In this document: positions 35,797 to 48,600 of the stretch, in pieces
Position numbering within the stretch: position 1 is the first letter of the stretch
How the letters are laid out: each line of letters starts with the position of its first letter
From: Vitis vinifera
Lineage: Eukaryota > Streptophyta > Magnoliopsida > Vitales > Vitaceae
Assembly: GCF_030704535.1 (NCBI RefSeq)
Contig: NC_081811.1
Location: 1,747,501 to 1,811,500, forward strand
Length of the DNA: 64,000 nt
Direction of reading: 5' to 3'
Program-made: the position numbers and the translations under genes
The notes under the pieces: model-generated
Told to the model about the DNA's origin: nothing
Seen by the model: the letters and a program-made list of their open reading frames with translations, nothing else
The model's database searches: none

Positions 35797-36160
35797 TTTA
35801 GTAACTGTTTTTAAAAACAGTTTTTGAGAATAATTTTTTAAAATTGTTTTACAGAGCAAAAATTTGTTTGGAAATCTGAAATGTTTTAACTTATTTTGAA
35901 TATTTTTAAATATATTTTAAAAATAATTTTTGTATGTAGTGCTTTATTTAAAATCACTTTATTTATTTGTATAAGTTTTTTTTTTGTAAAATAAAGCTTA
36001 AAAAATAAGTAAAAACAACTTAAAAAAATATTTTTTAAAAATACTTTATTTTATATTTTTTAAAATAAAAAACAAAAATAAGCTTTTTGATTACTAAATA
36101 TATATATATATTTTGTTTTTTTTGGTTTCGAAGAGCAAAAAGCTATTCTCGAAAATAATT
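35797..36160. mobile_element. Fragment related to the Tourist-like element at 59046
   Basis: Begins GATCCTGTTTAGTAACTGTT, closely like the left end GGGTCTGTTTGGTAACTGTT at 59046, followed by similar AT-rich phrases including AACAAAAATAAGC. The right terminus is not recognisable, so this is a partial or degraded copy with no coding capacity. Confidence 0.4.
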
Positions 36161-38667
36161 TTCAATGCCTTTACCTTTGCATTTCCATGTCCTTAATTTC
36201 GCATTTCTGTTTCAAAAGTGTGCTTTAAAGTTTTACGCTTCCTCGAGAATGCCAGGGAGGTAACGCTCCAAGTTTTGTGGCTGATCTTTCATAAAAATTT
36301 GACGGGTTTAAATGCCATTGTCCTTGATGGAACAGCCCTGAAGAATTCAAATGATCAGGTGTGTTCATGTGACACTGTACTACTGCAACCAGAAAGTCCA
36401 CAAAAATGGGTAGACATATTTGTTTGGTGCCAAACTGAGCTGGTAGATATATAGATAAGACCCAGCTGCTCACTGCCTATTCAACCCCCTGCTTCCCTTT
36501 CCTCATGCCTCCTAACTTTCTTACCAGCCATTCTTCTGGTTTTGAGTTTGACTTTGACCATTCATTAGCATGGTTGCTATAGCTGGGCTGGACCCTCAGG
36601 CTGGGCTCAACCTCAAGGGCTCCACTCAACCTAAACCAGTTCACTTCTCAGTTAATTGGAAAAGGTGGTTATGATCTAATCAGGGAATATGTATATTGTT
36701 CAAATGTTCTATGTATTGAGCCCATTTGCTCAAAAGGGAACTTGAAATTTGGACTGAATCTCTTTTGGGCTTCATCATTGAAACTTCCGTAGGGTTCGAA
36801 CTCATGACCTTCCATAAATTAAGACTCCGATATGACATCAAGCTATTAAATTAACTAAAGTTATCTAAACACTGTTTACTAATAATAAGCTAAGAATTTG
36901 TACCAAATCTACCAAAGTTATCATATGTTTTTGGCACCGTAGGTGGGTTTAACAACTGAGGAATAGATGGACCAAGGTTGTGACAAAAGAAATCATGGGA
37001 ATTATAAGTATGAGTGCTTATACATTATATGTGAAAGAGTTCATAATTCTTATATTTCCTTCTTTCTAATATCCATGTGGGTGGAGAGAATCATGATTTT
37101 TAGAGTACTAGATCTCATTCCCATAAGAGTCATACTAGCGTGTTTGGACTACTTCCCACACTATCATTCAACCCTAAAACCGATCATGTAAGCATCAGCA
37201 TCTTTGGCACATGCCCATCTTGCTTTCTCCTTCCTTTCAACACTGTCATCATAGGCTAGTCTTTTTCATTTATATGTGGTGCCATGAAAGGTTCGTCCTC
37301 ATTTGTTTCTTGGCATTTTCTGGGCCTGGCCTATTGCTTTCATCAAATGGCTTCTTCATGAACCATTGGAGGAAGGACAATTTTATGTCTGTTAATTAAA
37401 AAAAAAAAATTGAATTACTTTCGAAGATGTCCAATAATCTTAAGTTGATTATTTCACCGACAAGTTTTATATCCCAAATCATGAATAGAATTACCAATAT
37501 GGGAACCATTCGAAAGTTTCATTGTACATAAGTTTTGACCTTTATTTTCACGAAGAAAACTCAAAATTTCTAGAGACGATAATTTTGGGAGAAAAGTTCT
37601 TCATGCCTTTATTATTATTATTATTATTTGTAGTTAATAAATTAAACTCTTAGGAACTCTCCCTCCACTCTTAAAAATATTGGGTTGAATTGGGTCGGTC
37701 ACCCACTTGAGCACCCAAAACCCATTTCCAACCGGACCCAAGGCAGCCTCTGTTTCACCATGGACGTAAAATGTAGACAACACAAAGATACTGCAGATGG
37801 GGCATAAAACATATCAACTGGGAGGAAAATTTGATCCTACAATCTCTCACTGTCGAACCAAAAGCCAATTGGCCACCTGAAAGATGGGACAACAGATAGA
37901 AATGAACAGGGGCAGAGATTCTTTTGACTGCAGATTTTAAATTCTAACCAACTAAGTGTGCTGCCACGTCTATGATTTTAAATCATGCCATCTTTATCCC
38001 TGTAAAACAAGAATTTCATAATATGAAGCAGGGAACCCTGGTATTTATTGAATTCATTCAAGCAGATGATTATGAGACATTTTGCTCCATCGTATCAATT
38101 AGCTTTGCTCTTTTTACTATTCGGGATGTGATGGTCTCATTCTTTATATAAAAAAACTTGTATAATTAAATATGCATGATGAAATTTAGACCGTTGAACA
38201 ATGATACAAGCAAATGAAATTAAGATACGAAAGTACAAATAAATGGTATTATGGTGTAAACGATGAGACCTAAAAAATTATGCGTGACATCATCTGATTA
38301 GTGATATCCCCTGATAGTGGATGGTACCATTGTTTTTTTTTAATCATTATGTAGTTGTGTAAAGTAGAAAATGATATGTAGTCGTAGGAAAATGCTCGCA
38401 TTAAAGCTAGTTCTATCAATTTCTAAATTACTAATAGATAAACTCACGGATTTATAGTACTTTGGATTATGGGTCATATGCCTCTTTTACAATTTTTTTT
38501 TTTTATCTTGATCTACCAATTGGTAAATGATATAGCCATTTCTCAAGAGAAGCTCCATTTTTTTTCTCACTGAACATGTGTATATCTACCAAGCCAAAAA
38601 ATGGCTTTAATGGTTTGTATACAGCACAACTGCTAATCGTGCTATTAAAAAATGGCTATAGCTATAG
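36161..38667. other. Gene-free region 3' of the ALMT gene
   Basis: No convincing gene: short frames at 36218-36454 and 36967-37399 show no domain or splice continuity. On the minus strand near 36780-36880 is a box-B-like GAGTTCGAACCC that could be part of an old tRNA-derived repeat. The last 100-150 bases before 38668 should be the ALMT 3' untranslated region (homologous sequence is also kept behind the pseudogene). Confidence 0.5.
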
Positions 38668-40968
38668 CTATTTGGTTTCAAAATTCGCCAGTTCTCCAAG
38701 TTCCTCCACCTTCTTTGCTAATACTTCAACCTGTCCAACTATGTCCATCAGCTGGAAAACAAAGCTTGCAATTGCCAGACCATCATCATTCTTTAGGGCT
38801 CCTAGCTTGGAGGGAGACATCAGAAGGTTTAGCTCTTCACTCTTTGACTGCAACTTGGACACAATCAGGAACCTCGGCCTGCATTTTCTCATTGTCTTGA
38901 TGCTGTCTCCAAGCTCTCTCAGAGACGATGCTAGCGAGGAACCGAGCTCTTCACATTGTTCTCTCATTGACTGCCTCAGGGTTGATGAGGGCTGGTGACA
39001 AATTTAAATAAAAAACGGTCAACAATAATGATATTGAGATCGATCCATGGAAGCAAATAGGGTGAGTGTTGTAACATACTTGTCTAGGGGACTGAAGACA
39101 CCCTTTCAGTGAAAAGATGGTTGCAGCCGCTTCCCTAAGTTCTTTTCCAATGTCTAAGTACTTCTCCCACGGATGGGAGAACCCGAATTTTCCATGCCAT
39201 GGTTCCCATCGCGCAAATTTTGCCTGAAATAACCATACAACTTTTAAGCTTTTATTCTATTTCCCTTTTTATGCTCCATTGATTTGGTAATTAAGGAGAT
39301 AGAGCAGACTGGAAAAGATGAAAATTGTGAATTGAGGATTCAAAGAAAAGACATACCAGCATATCATCCTTGTCTGTTGAGTATAACACAGATTGGCATC
39401 CACTGAAATTGACCCCGCCGGTTTGGTTTTCCTTTTCTTCAACTAGTTTAAAGTATTCCCCCAAACAGCCTGCAATAAATGGACTGAATTATTTCCACTT
39501 ATTTTCCTTGAAATCCCACAAAGGAGGAATCGAGCTTAAGTGAGAAGACTTATTACCATCAATGGAGCAAGCAAGAGCTTCAAATCTAGAGGCCACAGAG
39601 TTATGAAGTTCATCACTGGCCCACATGGGATGGATGCATAAGCTTGTGAAGACGCAGACACCAAAACCTATCCCTATTGTTGAGAGCCGCGCACGGGCTA
39701 GTTGTACAACGGTTTCTCCGCGAATACCAGATACCGCGACTAGATTGAACGTGAGGAGGAAGATCATGACTCCATAGTCGCATGTCTTCTTAATACTTGG
39801 GAGCAAGCGGACATAGGTTGCAGCAGTTCCTGAATATAGTTCATGATCACATTATATGCATTACAAATAAGCAGTAATATCAGTATATGGAATCTTACGT
39901 ATAACAGTGTTTTCTCAGTACAGGACATGCTGGATATTTAGTAAGACAAATAGCTAGCAAAGCCAAAGATTTGTCCTTGAATCAGGCGGACCAAAAGCCG
40001 ACCATTTGGGGTCTATGTGTTGAAATGAGAGCTGCAGTAAGCAACAATGTTTCCAATACAGATAGAACCACATGGGAGTACTCCATTGACCTTTTTGGGA
40101 TCAATTACCATGATCATGACTAGTTCTTTAGTGCGCCAATTGTTAATGGATTGATATTTGATATTCCATTTCCATTATATTTCTGTTGTAATTGCCAACA
40201 AGCTTATCATGAAATAAGAAATTTCCTGAGTTGATGGAGCAAATAGAGAAAGCCATAGAAGAAGTCATTGGAGATGAGCTTCGGTGCCTTTGCAAGGAAC
40301 TCAAAGATATTATGGCTCAACACAAACTTACTGTTTTTCAAAGGATAAATAAATACTAATCATTGATACCTATTAGGCTATTCCTAATGAAATGGTCTCA
40401 TACTTACCACATACAAATACAGCAATAGCAACACCAATGGCGTTGCCCATTTCACCAGCATCTTCAGCTATAACGGCTGTTGCAAGCCCAAAACCCCCAC
40501 CTATTACAGTCCCAATTCCGCGGTTTACGCCCTTACTTAGTGTGGCACCTGACAGACAGACAGGCAGACATAACATTAGAATCTCATCAAATTTACTTAC
40601 ATGGAAACAAAATCAGAATATGTTTGCGATGGAGACAAACCTACGAAGAACTCGAAGACAACTACAACAGTCATGATAGCCCACATGGCATTCTCCCCAA
40701 CTTGGTCATAGAGTGGCTTAAGGAGATAGAGGAGGGAAACCAGAACAAGGGAGATTCCAACTTTGATGCTGTGAATAAGCTTGATGCTGTCATACTGACC
40801 CTTTTCTCTGAGAAAGGAACTGATAGAAGGAAAAGAAAACCGAGGTTTCCTCTCCTGAGGAGCAACCCCATGCCCATTTGGAATAGATATAACGGTTGAG
40901 GAGCTCATTGGGTTTTTCTTTGCTATTTTCCCTTTCAATGAAGTCCACTTTCTTTTTGAGAAGTTCAT
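38668..40968 (-). CDS. Aluminium-activated malate transporter family anion channel
   Basis: Six exons in order of translation: 40968-40641, 40548-40408, 39829-39557, 39469-39357, 39223-39080, 38991-38668; phases agree; 440 aa. Family members are plasma- or vacuolar-membrane anion channels carrying malate and other organic or inorganic anions. The hydrophobic N-terminal half holds membrane segments from about residue 62 ([20 protein letters not shown]) and the ALMT signature [20 protein letters not shown] spanning exons 1 and 2, then [19 protein letters not shown] and the exon 3 segments. The soluble C-terminal half includes [17 protein letters not shown] and is helical. The protein ends FETK, which is short for the family (many are 450-600 aa), so the tail is truncated relative to longer members but not obviously broken. 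The chosen start is ATG at 40968; the frame is open upstream to about 41073. The exact ALMT subgroup and transported anion are not clear from sequence. A decayed inverted copy lies at 50.9-54.9 kb. Confidence 0.93.
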
Positions 40969-43807
40969 ATGGTGGAAGCCAATTATATATACAAAGCCAA
41001 CCTGTGAGATGTAGAAAGTGGGGGGCCAGGTAATCGTTAGGTTATCGCAAACGAAAAAAGTGGAGAAAGGCACTTTGCACTCTTAGCAATAGTCTTGCCA
41101 AGACAAGGGAAACATTATAAAAAAAAACATGCATTTATCTTGATGTTGATTCTTTTGTGAGCTTAGTGACCATAGTGGAACACCTTGCCTAGCAGCATTG
41201 TACCCTCTCATATACCAATATGGACAATGGTCTTGTCGCAACACCCTAATGTCTCCCTCACTGCAGAATTGCCATCGATTGTGGCCTAAGGTACTGAATG
41301 CTGGAGTCTTAAAATGCAGCTCCTCGGATGCTGTATCTATGGAAAAGGAGGAAGGAAAATAGATGGTGCATGATTTGAGTCTTTCTATTCAAATCTGAAA
41401 AAAAAAAAATTGTCTTGCTTTTTTACATTTTAAATGACTGGATTACATAAATAAAATATCCAATACATGATAGAATGCCTATTAATTAGACATTGAGCTC
41501 AATCGGCATCATCCTTAGACCCCATAATCCTATGTTCTATGACCATTTTTATGCATACAAATACCTTGAATGGGTGAAATATTGGGTATGGGAGGATTTT
41601 ATTAACAACATTGATATGGATATCTTTTGGATCATATGCATTCATTGTTAAGTAGGGTGACTCCATATTTGATATTTTGACGTGTAATAGTCAGATAAAT
41701 AAACTTAATAACTTGCCTTTGAAATTGATCAATATTCTCATCTAATTCACTAGCAATACCAAGTTTGAAATATTCAGCGGGTGCTTCAATTTGTTATCTC
41801 AATTCCCCATAAATACTTGAAGACACCCAAAATCTTTAACGAAAGATTACTTGTAGGAAGATATTTGAGTTGAATTCTCTCTTACTTATCATCTCTTGTA
41901 AAGACTATATCATCAAAATGAACTAAAATCATTGAAATACCATTTTTGTATGAAGCCCAAAAATGAGACTAATAATATACAATTCTTTCAAATCTTCATG
42001 TAAAAAAACATTTTTAACATCCATCTAAAATAATAGTTAATTTCAACTAACAACCAATGATAATAAAATTGAAACAATATTCATTATTACAACCGAAGCA
42101 AACAATTTTTTTTTTTTTTGGTAATTCGCCTCATATTTCTATAAATCGATTTTGCACCTTACACTTTTTAGTCGTCCATTACTATTTTATGGTATGGAGT
42201 ATTGTTTACATCCACTCATTTTTTCTACCATATTATTCATTAGGTTTAGAAAGAAATCACAAACTATAATTATTTTAAGAAAAATTAAGATTTAAAAAAA
42301 AAAATAGAAAACATCAAAGACAACCTTCTTTGTAGACAGCCATCGCAATAAAATTGGGAATGAAAAAGAAGTGTTTGATTTGAGAAAGCCAATTTTAACT
42401 TGTTCTTCTTCAACACCTTTATAGGTTTGAAACTTTTTACCTTTGACTTTTCTTCCTCTACTCAAGTTGCTGGTGATGCCACTTAGGTTATTGATTCATG
42501 TGTCATAGATCATAGAGTGAATAAGCCAGCATATTTATTAGATTTTAATTAGTACCAAGTAGACAATTTTTATTTTAAATGGTGTTTTTTTTCCCCTCTT
42601 TTTTCATCATAAAAAATAATTTTTTTTCAGTGATATTCTAATTCAAAAGTTCTTTATATTTCATCTGACCTGGTCCACTCCCATCACTAAGAGAATGGAT
42701 TATGATTTATTTTATTTTATTTTATTTTTTTATGTGATATTTCGATATTGGTCTACAAGATAAAATATTGGTGAAGACTATAAATCCCAACAAAGACATT
42801 AATTTATTCTCATGGTATATACTGCTTAGATAATAACATCTAATTTTTTAGAGATTCTTATCTTCTACTTGATCATTTAACATCTAATTCTATTAAGTTT
42901 ATTTATTTATTTAATTTTTTGTTTTAATTAAAATATGAACTCAAATCGAAGTCGAAGTCATAAGTACCTTGAATAAAATTAGGAAGATAGATATAACAAC
43001 TCATATTGAGTTTAAAAAAGAAATTTTAACTTCTTAAAATTTGATCAAAATAAAGCTTATATCTTTTAAGTTAATTCATTCACATTTGTAAAGACCTCAA
43101 TTAATTTTCTTATGATGGTTTTAAATATTTTGATATTTGTTGATGAATTTTTTTAGCTACTTAACTTTATGTTGAAACTCAAAATAGAGCGAGGTTATTC
43201 ATATTTTTCTATAATATGGTAGTAATAAACTTGGTGTTTGCATTAAAACTTTTTAATTTGCAATTGTATAAAGTGCATTAGAGGTCTTTTTCTAAATGGT
43301 TTAGTAGTATAAGGGATTATAAATCAAACAAGTTTCATGCATATGTGATTGAAAGGAAAACCAGATGTTTTTTAGAAATTATTAGATTTATCATATTTCA
43401 TATGAATGTTTAGCAATGATATTGGTCTTACAAAGTGATTAATGCTATTTATACGGTAAATTGACTTCCAAGTTGCATTCTTGATCACAAATCTCCCCAT
43501 TGAGATTCTTAAATTTAAAAAAATAAAAATAAAAATTGATTAACGAGTTTTTGGATACCAACACGAATTATATATATTGAGACAAATTTAAACCATATGT
43601 CACAATATGTATGTTTTTTCTCAATAATTTTTTCACAAATAAATAAGTAAATAAAAGTAATAGATGTTAAGACCCTAAGCGTGAGAATCTATAGTACTCT
43701 TGTTGTGAATCTGAGTCTTGTCTGTCCTTTAAGGGAAGACTTTAATTGAAATGGTCTCTCTTGCTATCATTAGTTTTAACTTGGATTCCTTTTCCGGTTC
43801 CAAGATT

Positions 43808-43913
43808 TAAATTCTACTTCTACCTAAGATATCGATAATGACTCAAGCATTGATATTAATTAAATTCCACATCCACCTAAGATATCGATAGTGACTTAAG
43901 CATTGAGATGGGT
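43808..43913. repeat. 53-bp imperfect tandem duplication
   Basis: TAAATTC-initiated units at 43808 and 43861 share CCTAAGATATCGATA and GACT(C/T)AAGCATTGA. Intergenic, no coding context. Confidence 0.7.
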
Positions 43914-45592
43914 TATCATATTGTTGCACCAAAATTTCAATGCATCCAAAAAAATAAAAAATGTTTAGAAATCTTTATCGTTGTTCTACAAGAATTTGTC
44001 ATTTAATTACCATCCAAAATGGACAATTTTGTTCATTTAGTATTCTATCTATTTCCCTACTAAGAATTACTTATTGAATTATAGCAAGGTGTTGCAATCT
44101 ACCCTATCTTTCTTTAAGAATATTTCCTAAATCAACAAATTTGCCAATTTTCATTAATGTAATGCAAAACTAGAATTAATACAAAAAAGCCATGAGAGAT
44201 GAACTTCAAGTACTTAATATTGAAAATGATATATACTTAGTAATATTTTCGAGTTATGTAAAGAATAATTAGAGAATAAAATCCCAAATCAACTTCAAAA
44301 TATATTCTTCTACTTTGCCCATAACGAAGAGTGGACTTGATTACTATTTTAAAAAGTAGATAGTAGAAAGACCCGCAAAACAAGTCTTTTTTCACTTTGC
44401 TCCAACTCAACCTATCAAACACCCGCAAAACAGTCGTGGAGTCCCGGAAAATAAGCTTAGCTAAGCCTGACTTCATCATCAGGCGGTTCCATCCACTCTG
44501 CCATTTCAAACCCTCAAACTAAAACTGGAAAATCAAGAACATCAATAGGGAATAAACATATTTATATATTTTAAAAAGGACAAGATATTTTAACGCAATC
44601 ATGCTTGAGCATAAATAAAAAAAAAGGACAAGATATTTCAACGTGATTCAACAATTGATGTGATCTTTAAATTCTTCGAGCATATTAACACCCAAAAATC
44701 CACTAATAAAAGGAATATAAAAATATTATAATATTAAAGCGTAATAAAACTAATTCAAACTTTACAATCCAACGTCTAAAATTCATCCAACCATCCAATG
44801 AAATTCCGGTCATAGGTAGATTAATTACACTTGGATTTTTGTATTTTTTATAATTACAAAACGGTCTAGGCATGGAAGCTCCACTAGGTAATTGTAATTA
44901 GACTGGTCCTGGTAATTTATATATATGTAATTTTTATTGCATAATAAAAATATTAATGGTTCTATCAGCTACATATGGTAATTGAGATGAGATGCATGAA
45001 CTATGATCATTAGACGACATGGGACGGGGACAAGGTGGCATGCCTGACACAGCTCCATCTCAATGCTATTGACCTCAAAATATCAGGCATGGAACGATGG
45101 TAGTGGGATAAGTTTTATCTTCATATGATAATGCGCTTCTTTTTTCAGAACCATAGGATAATGCTCTTAATTGAATGCATATGTAAGCTACTTGTGCACA
45201 AAGAGGAGTGCAATCCATCTTGGTATGCAAATGCTGGCACCAGGAATTACAAAACATTAATAAATTTAACTTTGGCACTTACTGCATCACCACGTAATTA
45301 ATCTAATCAAATAGTTTTAATATCGAAGTAACTCCTATATCTAGGTAGTGGAACTCGAACTTTGTGCTTTAACAAAGCTCTAATAAAAAATCTAATTCAA
45401 CTTCTCTTGATAACAAAAAAGAATCGGGAAGACAATACGTCATGTATATAATTTTAAGTCTTGCCATTTATATTTTTATATTTTAATCTCATTTATTTAT
45501 ACTTTCGTAGTCAATGGTCTAAATTTCATTATATATATTTAACGGTCTAGATTTGAATTTGGATAGATACCACTAGAGTAGTTTATCATTTT

Positions 45593-45664
45593 CCAAATTT
45601 TGATTGGTCTTAAACTATTCATTAACTTCCAAATTTTGATTGGTCTTAGACTATTCACTAACAA
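45593..45664. repeat. 36-bp tandem duplication
   Basis: CCAAATTTTGATTGGTCTTA followed by (A/G)ACTATTCA(T/C)TAAC is present twice in direct succession (45593-45628 and 45629-45664). Intergenic. Confidence 0.75.
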
Positions 45665-48600
45665 CCACGTTTGCTATTACCTAGACCACATATTTGTGTG
45701 CTTTGAGCATGTTTTCCCAGCATTTGGGCAACAACTATGCTCATCCCTACTATGCACACTAAGCAACTTGTGATATTGAGCCACAAAGTTCGAAGTGCTT
45801 GGGACAAAAACCCTACCTAAAGTTCCCAGTATTGTGTATGAATCACAAAAGTCAAGACCAAGCAATTTTCTTTAGGCATTGCTGCAGCAAGTGAGTTGTA
45901 TGAATTATAGTGGAATCTCCACTTATAATTTGTCTTCTCTCCAGCATTCTCCTAACATTTTCTCAATCACTTCCTTACCATATCTTTATGGACACTTTCT
46001 CACATTATCTCTATCACTTTCTTACCAACCAATTAATACCTGTCTAGAGTCATGGGGAAACTTCCTCATTGCTGAATGTCACACATCATATTAGAGAGTG
46101 TGTTTAGCCATTTAAAACAAACCAAATTTAGGCACACTTTCAGCGCTTTAAAGGAACACTTTTTTCATAATCAAATCACGATTTGGACTAATCTTTGGTG
46201 ATTTAAGAAAGGGTTAAAGTTGTTCACATTACTTTTCTTCTGTCAACTCTATGTAGCACATGTCTGCAAATGCCTCGTCCATTAATGAACAATGCAAAAA
46301 GGAATTCCATCAATCAATATGGAAAACCCAGCTGATTTATCTCATCTCTCCTTGATGTGGATTGAGCAACACCATTCTGAAGTCGACCTGGATGGTTAAT
46401 TGGGATGTTACACATATTTTCCTGACAATTGACAGATCATCTTCACCGCATAGTCAATTCAGAGAACTAAAAATAGTGCAGTTGTGGATGGATCTCTCTT
46501 CCATTTTCTGTAAATGATGAGAGAAAATCTAAGGTATATACGTTCAAACACTCCCCTCTCATCAAAGTTTAAATGAGCCATAATCCTTGTTCCATCTCTC
46601 AACACTGTACTTGATATATATGCTCTCCCTAACACAACTAAAAGAATCCAAATAAATTATCTCTTTTGCATCCTTTAACACCTTTTCAACATGCCCTCTA
46701 GACTTAAATTGTTCTCGAGTTAGAAGAAGAACCTTCTTTCCCATTTTATTTCCTTCCTCATATAATTTGAGTATATAATATGGTGCAGCCACTAGCCAAC
46801 CACCCATCTTCCCTAGCGCAATCAGGAGGAGATGTATATGGAGTCCGTGCCACGGAAAGCATCCGTACACCTAAAAACTGACCCAATTAATATATATATA
46901 TACACACACGTGTATAAATATATAATTAATTGGTCTACCAAGACCAACCAAGCTTTACAATATCCTAGAAATATTGCCTTTCATGATGAGTACGTGTGGG
47001 GGGAGGGAGGTCCATTTGTATTCCGCATAGTTGCTGCATCGTCACCCACCAGACCAATTACAGTGCCCTCCAGGTCTTTCCAACCCTCCTCATATTTTAT
47101 ACATATAAAGGATCTCTTGTTCCGGAAGCACCATTGCTATGCCACTATGTCTAGATGACATGAGCCCTTAATTACTTGAGTGGAGCAGTTGGGTATAGTC
47201 ATACTTTTCCAGTCATGAAACAACAGGATCAAGGCTGGAAAGAACTTCATTTCAAGATTATATACACACCTTTACACTTTTACAAAGAGTGAAGGGATAC
47301 TTTTGTAGCTGATATGCATATATAGTTTGTTAAAGACTAAAGATTCTTCTGCTGATTCCTGATATGGTATCAGATTGAGTGTTAATTTTTAAAGGTTTTG
47401 GATTCTTTAGGCTCAAAGCCCATTGGGATCTCATGTGTAAGAAAAAGCTGACCATAAAGCAAAATGCTAGCCTTAAATTTTTAGGTAATTCTATAATTCT
47501 CTATAAAATCAATTACAGTTATGGGCTATAGCATATTATTATGGGTGTGGTTTCTAAACTTATATCTCAAAGGGTACCTAGCTAGCTAGCCAGTCGCTTT
47601 CGGACCCCCCAAACCCCAACATGACAAATATGAATATCAGTATGCAACAAGGAAAGTGGCCATACACTTGTACTGCAACCCTGGCCCTATCATTTGATGT
47701 AGAAGGTTGTATGCATCAGACAAGGTTTGCATCCAAAAATTCTCCATAGTCCTTTGCCTTACGCGTAGAGACTGGTGGGATCCATGGCCTCTTTCGTGCA
47801 GTGTATGGAGAGAGTCTTCACCACATGATCATTAGCAGTCTTTTTCTTCTTTTTCTTTCTTGGACAACAAATGACATGAACATGGGTTAGTGCTTTGTAG
47901 ACAAGACACATCAAGTTCAGCCAGTTTTTGGGCGATAGCTACATTCTATTCTACATATGTGGATTAATTTCTATGTGGGAAATTAACCATTAATTTGTAG
48001 GACAAATTTCTTTGCTTCTTCAAGCTCAATTCCATGTCCTTTGCGCCCAAAAACCTGAAAAGAGAAGTAAGATTTTATCAAACTACTAAAATATATGTAC
48101 TTCTGCTATGCATGGATGATAGAAGGATGATTTTCCTGTGGATTACATGGGTGACATAGATGTTTTACCAATAGCCAAATGAGCAGCAAACGCACTAGAA
48201 CTCTCTGTGATTGGGACTGTTCTATCTCAGCATAAAGAAAGGTATTATAATATAGCCTTTCATATGAATCGGTTTCCATCGTTATCAACGAGGACGTGGT
48301 ATGGGAAGCACTTATTATAAGGAAGATTAACCAAATAGCTAGGAGTTCCATTATCTCACTAATGTACAACTTGACTGGTCATATGCGTGTTTTTTTCCAT
48401 AAAAGCTTTTTTCTTTTCCTCTCTTTCGTGGAAGGAAACGTTTCCCACCGGCCAAAATGCACGCTAACACCCCAACTACCTAGCTACCTACCTAAAATAA
48501 GCAAGAACTCCAATCACATTATCTCTATATTCTCTTTGGGACCTGGTTCGCATTTGTGTTTGAAAGTAGACCACATCGATCGTACACTTTCGTACGCACA

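Noticed and set aside
36780-36890. Box-B-like GAGTTCGAACCC on the minus strand, possible tRNA or SINE
   Set aside because: No cloverleaf can be drawn, box A is unclear and no target duplication was found.
46562-46870. 102-aa minus-strand frame
   Set aside because: No recognisable domain, no splice partners and AT-rich flanks on both sides; likely chance.
47361-47375. TGGTATCAGA word, like a copia primer-binding site
   Set aside because: No LTR end next to it and no polyprotein downstream; a single 10-bp match is expected by chance.
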